Assembly: GCA_022842625.1 (NCBI GenBank)
Contig: JALHPG010000002.1
Location: 104,936 to 168,935 of the forward strand
DNA length: 64,000 nucleotides
Source: Bacteroidia bacterium
GTDB taxonomy: Bacteria; Bacteroidota; Bacteroidia; B-17B0; Aurantibacillaceae
Direction of reading: 5' to 3'
The translations under genes were made by a program, and so were the position numbers. Under the pieces are notes generated by a model. It saw only the letters and a list, made by a program, of their open reading frames with translations, was not told where the DNA came from and made no database searches. Positions 60,886 to 64,000 of this stretch are shown here, piece after piece (position 1 is the first letter of the stretch; every line of letters begins with the position of its first letter).

Positions 60886-63456
60886 TTAAAAATTATCTAT
60901 CGGCGGACTACGTTTAGGGATCTTAAATTCGTTTAACATAGATGATTTTAAATTAATTGTAAGGCTATAACTTTTTCTCAACCCAAAGGGCACCCAGTCA
61001 ATTCTTGCTTCCCAACATTTTAGATCGCGATAAATATTAAAACTCGTATAACTTATTTGCTGGTTGGTAAAATCATAACCGCTGGTCACTCCTATTTTCC
61101 AATATTTAGTTGGCATTAGATCGCCGCTAAAGTTTAATGTTTGTGTGGGCTGAAGTTTTCGGTCGTCGGGGTTGTTTAATGCTAAATTATAGTATATGTT
61201 CAAATTCCAATTTAATTTTTCGGTAGCATTCTGCTCTTTTTTAGCACCCTCTTCTGCACCGTTAGTAATAGTTGGCGCTTGCCTTGTTTTTTTTAAAGCC
61301 TCCAACATATTACTGCCAAAAGCAGCATTAATGGCAAAATTGGCATTTGTTAATCGGGCCGGATCGTTTGAAACATTATAATTTAACTCTTTTGTTCTTC
61401 TCCCCAAATTTTTATCATAGCCATATGGATCAAAATTAGAGCTGGCAACTGCATCAAAATATTTAAACAGTTTTGTACGAGCTGTTACATTAATTAAACT
61501 CATATTAAAACTATCTGCAGCAAAATTATATGCGCCTCCAATACTAATATTTTGCATTAAGGTTCGTTTATTATAAATATATCCTGTGTCGGTTTTTTGT
61601 TTGATCTTGGCCTCAATATTATTATTTAAATTAAACGATAAGGCGTTTTGTTTTCCTTGGGCGGGTCCTCCAAAAAGAGAGTTCTGAAAAACAGAATAAT
61701 ATCCGGTTGTTCCGGCGGTATTGGTTTGAACGCTTTTCCAAACACCAAACTGTTCTTCGCCAAAATCGGGTCTGTATAAATACGAAACTGTTGGGATCAA
61801 TAAATGACGAATTTGTTTTATTTTTCCTTTGCTAAAATAATAATCAAAAAACACTTTTGTATTTAAGGCTGTAGAAAAGTTAGCGTCATATCCTCCAACA
61901 AATCCTTTTTTTGTTGAAGTTCTTAAGGTATCGTTTAAAAAATCTTTTTGCGTATATTTTGTATACATTACAGATGAAAGATTTACTGCGGGTGTTACTG
62001 TTATATACTTTAAAACATTAAAGTTAGTAGAAATGGGTAGTGAGTGTTTGATGCCATAATTTAAAGAATCTAAAACGCTTCCTTTAAATAGCGTAGAGTC
62101 GTTTCCTCTTAAACTGTTGCGTGCCTCTAATAAATAGTTAATTCCTATTTTATCAAAAACGGTTTGCTTTACGGCACCCTCTCTTCGGAAAGGATAAAAA
62201 CGATTGATGTTATACGTTAATGCCGGAAAGGTAATATCTACTTGTTTTGAAATAGAGTTTTGACTATGTGTTGCGTTTAAACTTAAAGAGCTTAGTTTAT
62301 ACGTTTTGGTAAAATTTACATTTGATTGAAAAGAGTTTTGTAAGAACTGGCCTGAGTTAATGGCGTTAATACGATTGAATTCTTGGTTTTTTCGGTAATT
62401 TACGTTGGCACTAAAGCGAATTGTAGGGTCGCTTTTATTATCCTGATTGTGGGTCCATCTTACCTCGTATGCTTTTTGTTTGCTGTATGATTTAGGAATA
62501 TCCCTATCGCCAATATTAAACTGGCTATAACCTAAATAAACCAAACCGTTTGCTTTATAGAGCACATTATAATCATTGGTTGTGTTTAAGGCCCAGCTTC
62601 CGTTTCCGTAAATATCTCCTCTTATTATCATATCGGCTTTATCGCTTATTCCCCAATAATAACCGCCATTTCTAAGATTAAAACCTTGTGTTGCAGAGTT
62701 GCCAAATGTTGGTATTAATATGCCATTGTGTTGCCTTTTGGAATTTGGAAAATAACCAAACGGGAGGCCGAGAGGTGTTGGAACGCCGCCAATTTCTAAA
62801 TACATTGGGCCTGTAACAATTTTATCGTCGGGAATTATTTTTGCTTTGGTGGCCCTAAAAATCGTTCTTGCGTCTTCGTCCTGACAAGGGATACATTTCA
62901 TATCCTTCATAGAAATAACATTGGTACTGTCTTTTTTAATTTCGTTACCAATAACCAAAAGTTCTCCTTGCTTGGTTAAGGCATTAAAGATCTTTCCGCG
63001 CTTAGTTTTTAAATTATAAATTATTTTATCGGCGCGCATTTCCTGCTCACCATCTTTAAACAATGGGTTGCCAACGTTCTTACCTAGACTGTCTTTTTTA
63101 CCGTAAGCAGTAACCAAATTTTTTGAATAATCAATTTCTATAAACTCGGCCTCCAAATTCATGCTTCCAAACTCTACGCGCGCTTTTCCATAAAGTAAAA
63201 CCTGTTTGCTTCCACTTAAAAAAACAGCGCTATCGGTTGCGTTGTAAATAACAGGGTTTTCCAAAAAATCATCGCCTTGCTCCGCGGGCCTCAACGTGTC
63301 GACAATAACGTTTGTTAACGAATCTTTTGCAGGCGTTTGTGCGTTTAAATTATTGCCAACTAAAGATATTAACAAGGCAAAGAAGAAAACTAGTTTGTTA
63401 TGTTGGGGTTTTATCAAGCCGAATGGAATAAATTTATTCAACCTATGCAGGCTCAC
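60886..63456 (-). CDS. lptD: LPS-assembly protein LptD
   Basis: Up to 856 residues. After a signal peptide ending NNLNAQ come the OstA-type periplasmic jelly-roll strands (LLYGKARVEFGSMNLEAEFI, EMRADKIIYNLKTKRGKIF) with Cys residues in DMKCIPCQDE, then the LptD barrel (from about residue 210: GGVPTPLGLPFGYFP, HNGILIPTFGNSATQGFNLR, then about 24 strands). It inserts LPS into the outer leaflet with LptE. The first usable codon is GTG at 63456, but it overlaps a -7 element; TTG at 63441 or 63417 (IKPQHNKLVFFFALL) are better candidates, so no ATG start exists. Divergent from the amidase gene. Confidence 0.92.
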   Translation of the reverse strand: MSLHRLNKFIPFGLIKPQHNKLVFFFALLISLVGNNLNAQTPAKDSLTNVIVDTLRPAEQGDDFLENPVIYNATDSAVFLSGSKQVLLYGKARVEFGSMNLEAEFIEIDYSKNLVTAYGKKDSLGKNVGNPLFKDGEQEMRADKIIYNLKTKRGKIFNALTKQGELLVIGNEIKKDSTNVISMKDMKCIPCQDEDARTIFRATKAKIIPDDKIVTGPMYLEIGGVPTPLGLPFGYFPNSKRQHNGILIPTFGNSATQGFNLRNGGYYWGISDKADMIIRGDIYGNGSWALNTTNDYNVLYKANGLVYLGYSQFNIGDRDIPKSYSKQKAYEVRWTHNQDNKSDPTIRFSANVNYRKNQEFNRINAINSGQFLQNSFQSNVNFTKTYKLSSLSLNATHSQNSISKQVDITFPALTYNINRFYPFRREGAVKQTVFDKIGINYLLEARNSLRGNDSTLFKGSVLDSLNYGIKHSLPISTNFNVLKYITVTPAVNLSSVMYTKYTQKDFLNDTLRTSTKKGFVGGYDANFSTALNTKVFFDYYFSKGKIKQIRHLLIPTVSYLYRPDFGEEQFGVWKSVQTNTAGTTGYYSVFQNSLFGGPAQGKQNALSFNLNNNIEAKIKQKTDTGYIYNKRTLMQNISIGGAYNFAADSFNMSLINVTARTKLFKYFDAVASSNFDPYGYDKNLGRRTKELNYNVSNDPARLTNANFAINAAFGSNMLEALKKTRQAPTITNGAEEGAKKEQNATEKLNWNLNIYYNLALNNPDDRKLQPTQTLNFSGDLMPTKYWKIGVTSGYDFTNQQISYTSFNIYRDLKCWEARIDWVPFGLRKSYSLTINLKSSMLNEFKIPKRSPPIDNF

Positions 63457-63463
63457 AAATCTA
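63456..63463 (-). promoter_or_regulatory. -7 element (TAGATTTG) at the lptD 5' end
   Basis: Exact TAnnTTTG match on the lower strand whose last G is the G of the GTG at 63456. If used, translation must start downstream, supporting a TTG start at 63441 or 63417. No -33 TTTG is seen. Confidence 0.4.
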
Positions 63464-63502
63464 CAATACTTTATGGTATTGCATAGTGTTTTATTATTTG
63501 AT

Positions 63503-64000
63503 ATGGTTAAAAAATTAAAATATTTTGTCTTACTTATTGGCGTTGCCGGGCTATTTGCTGCCTTTACTCACTTTAAAAAAGACAAAACTAACTCTATTAA
63601 GATAGTTGTTATTGATCCAGGGCACGGAGGTAAAGACCCCGGTTGCAGTGGCGCTTCCCATAAAGAGAAGGACATTTCGTTGGCGGTTGCTTTAAAACTT
63701 GGCAAATTAATCGAAGAAAACCTAAAAGATGTTAAAGTAATTTTTACCAGAACTACCGATATTTTTGTTGATTTGGAGGATCGCGCTCAGATAGCCAACA
63801 AGGCAAAGGCCGACCTTTTTATTTCGATACATTGTAACGCTGCCGGAAAAGCGGTTATGATAAAAGACCCAAAAACGGGTAAAAAAAGACCAAAAACCTA
63901 CAAGAACAAAAAAGGAAAATACGTTGTGGTTGAAAAACCGAACCCGGTTCATTTTGGAACCGAGACTTATGTAATGGGTTTAAAGAAAGATCGGAAGAGC
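63503..64000 (+). CDS. N-acetylmuramoyl-L-alanine amidase, 3'-truncated by the window edge
   Basis: 166 codons visible. An N-terminal transmembrane or signal anchor (FVLLIGVAGLFAAF) is followed by the Amidase_3 start IVVIDPGHGGKDPGCSG with the first zinc ligand (His in PGHGG) and the conserved Glu in KEKDISLAVALKLG, then FTRTTDIFVDLEDRAQIAN and the second zinc His in ISIHCNAAG. It cleaves the amide bond between MurNAc and L-Ala of the stem peptide, in cell separation or recycling. A lysine-rich insert follows (KDPKTGKKRPKTYKNKKG). The last His/Glu motifs lie outside the window. Confidence 0.94.
   Translation, partial: MVKKLKYFVLLIGVAGLFAAFTHFKKDKTNSIKIVVIDPGHGGKDPGCSGASHKEKDISLAVALKLGKLIEENLKDVKVIFTRTTDIFVDLEDRAQIANKAKADLFISIHCNAAGKAVMIKDPKTGKKRPKTYKNKKGKYVVVEKPNPVHFGTETYVMGLKKDRKS

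Overview
This 64-kb window is an AT-rich, densely packed chromosomal segment of a member of the Bacteroidota. The lineage is supported by four secreted proteins with type IX secretion (T9SS) sorting domains (three type A, one type B/CHU_C), promoters of the TAnnTTTG type, a TonB-ExbD-ExbD-ExbB operon with two ExbD paralogues, paired Skp/OmpH chaperones next to bamA, a futalosine-pathway menaquinone gene (mqnC) and almost no Shine-Dalgarno sequences. I cannot place it below phylum with confidence. A pigmented, free-living, non-fermenting aerobe is plausible. No prophage, transposase, plasmid or CRISPR locus is visible.

Layout. 0-2.5 kb: the 3' part of an ECF sigma factor, translationally coupled to a membrane-anchored trypsin/HtrA-like protease whose N-terminus sits where an anti-sigma factor would be, then an orphan small protein, a terminator and a cloverleaf-like repeat. 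2.5-13.7 kb: tyrS, rpoN, two T9SS cargo proteins, an outer-membrane barrel, polA and a small secreted protein. 13.7-20.4 kb: a divergent carotenoid cluster (crtI-crtB-hypothetical leftward; crtD-cruF-crtZ-crtY rightward) whose gene set predicts a monocyclic, hydroxylated carotenoid of the myxol/saproxanthin type. 20.4-24.7 kb: a lipoprotein glutaminyl cyclase, cysS, a MORN-repeat protein and a MerR regulator with CarH/LitR-type B12 motifs that probably controls the pigment genes. 24.8-35.6 kb: envelope biogenesis and energisation (uppS-bamA-skp-skp; a TPR protein; exbB-exbD-exbD-tonB; a PstS-like lipoprotein). 35.8-39.8 kb: a YjbR-like protein, mqnC, purT and two secreted proteins. 39.9-44.5 kb: DsbD, a DsbD-N paralogue and a two-domain membrane glycosyltransferase. 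44.5-52.1 kb: tRNA-Arg(UCU), a propeller-type T9SS protein, cysQ, a rhodanese, an RsmB-like methyltransferase and a 922-residue type-B T9SS protein. 52.3-60.1 kb: kup, purH, and metH under a SAM-I riboswitch. 60.1-64 kb: two small proteins, lptD and the 5' part of an N-acetylmuramoyl-L-alanine amidase.

How parts connect. Outer-membrane assembly (BamA, Skp, LptD), lipid carrier synthesis (UppS), TonB energisation and periplasmic thiol redox (DsbD) are all encoded here. The exbB and uppS-bamA operons carry a nearly identical 18-bp promoter core. Seventeen of about eighteen type I signal peptides place a glutamine directly after the predicted cleavage site, matching the glutaminyl cyclase encoded at 20.4-21.3 kb. 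B12 appears twice, as the cofactor of MetH and as the likely light sensor cofactor of the MerR regulator. Several genes that are clearly intact lack any ATG at the expected N-terminus and appear to start at TTG, GTG, ATT or CTG. At least five families of short inverted-repeat elements lie between genes; one has contributed an in-frame nine-residue insertion to MetH, and another appears to supply its ribosome binding site.
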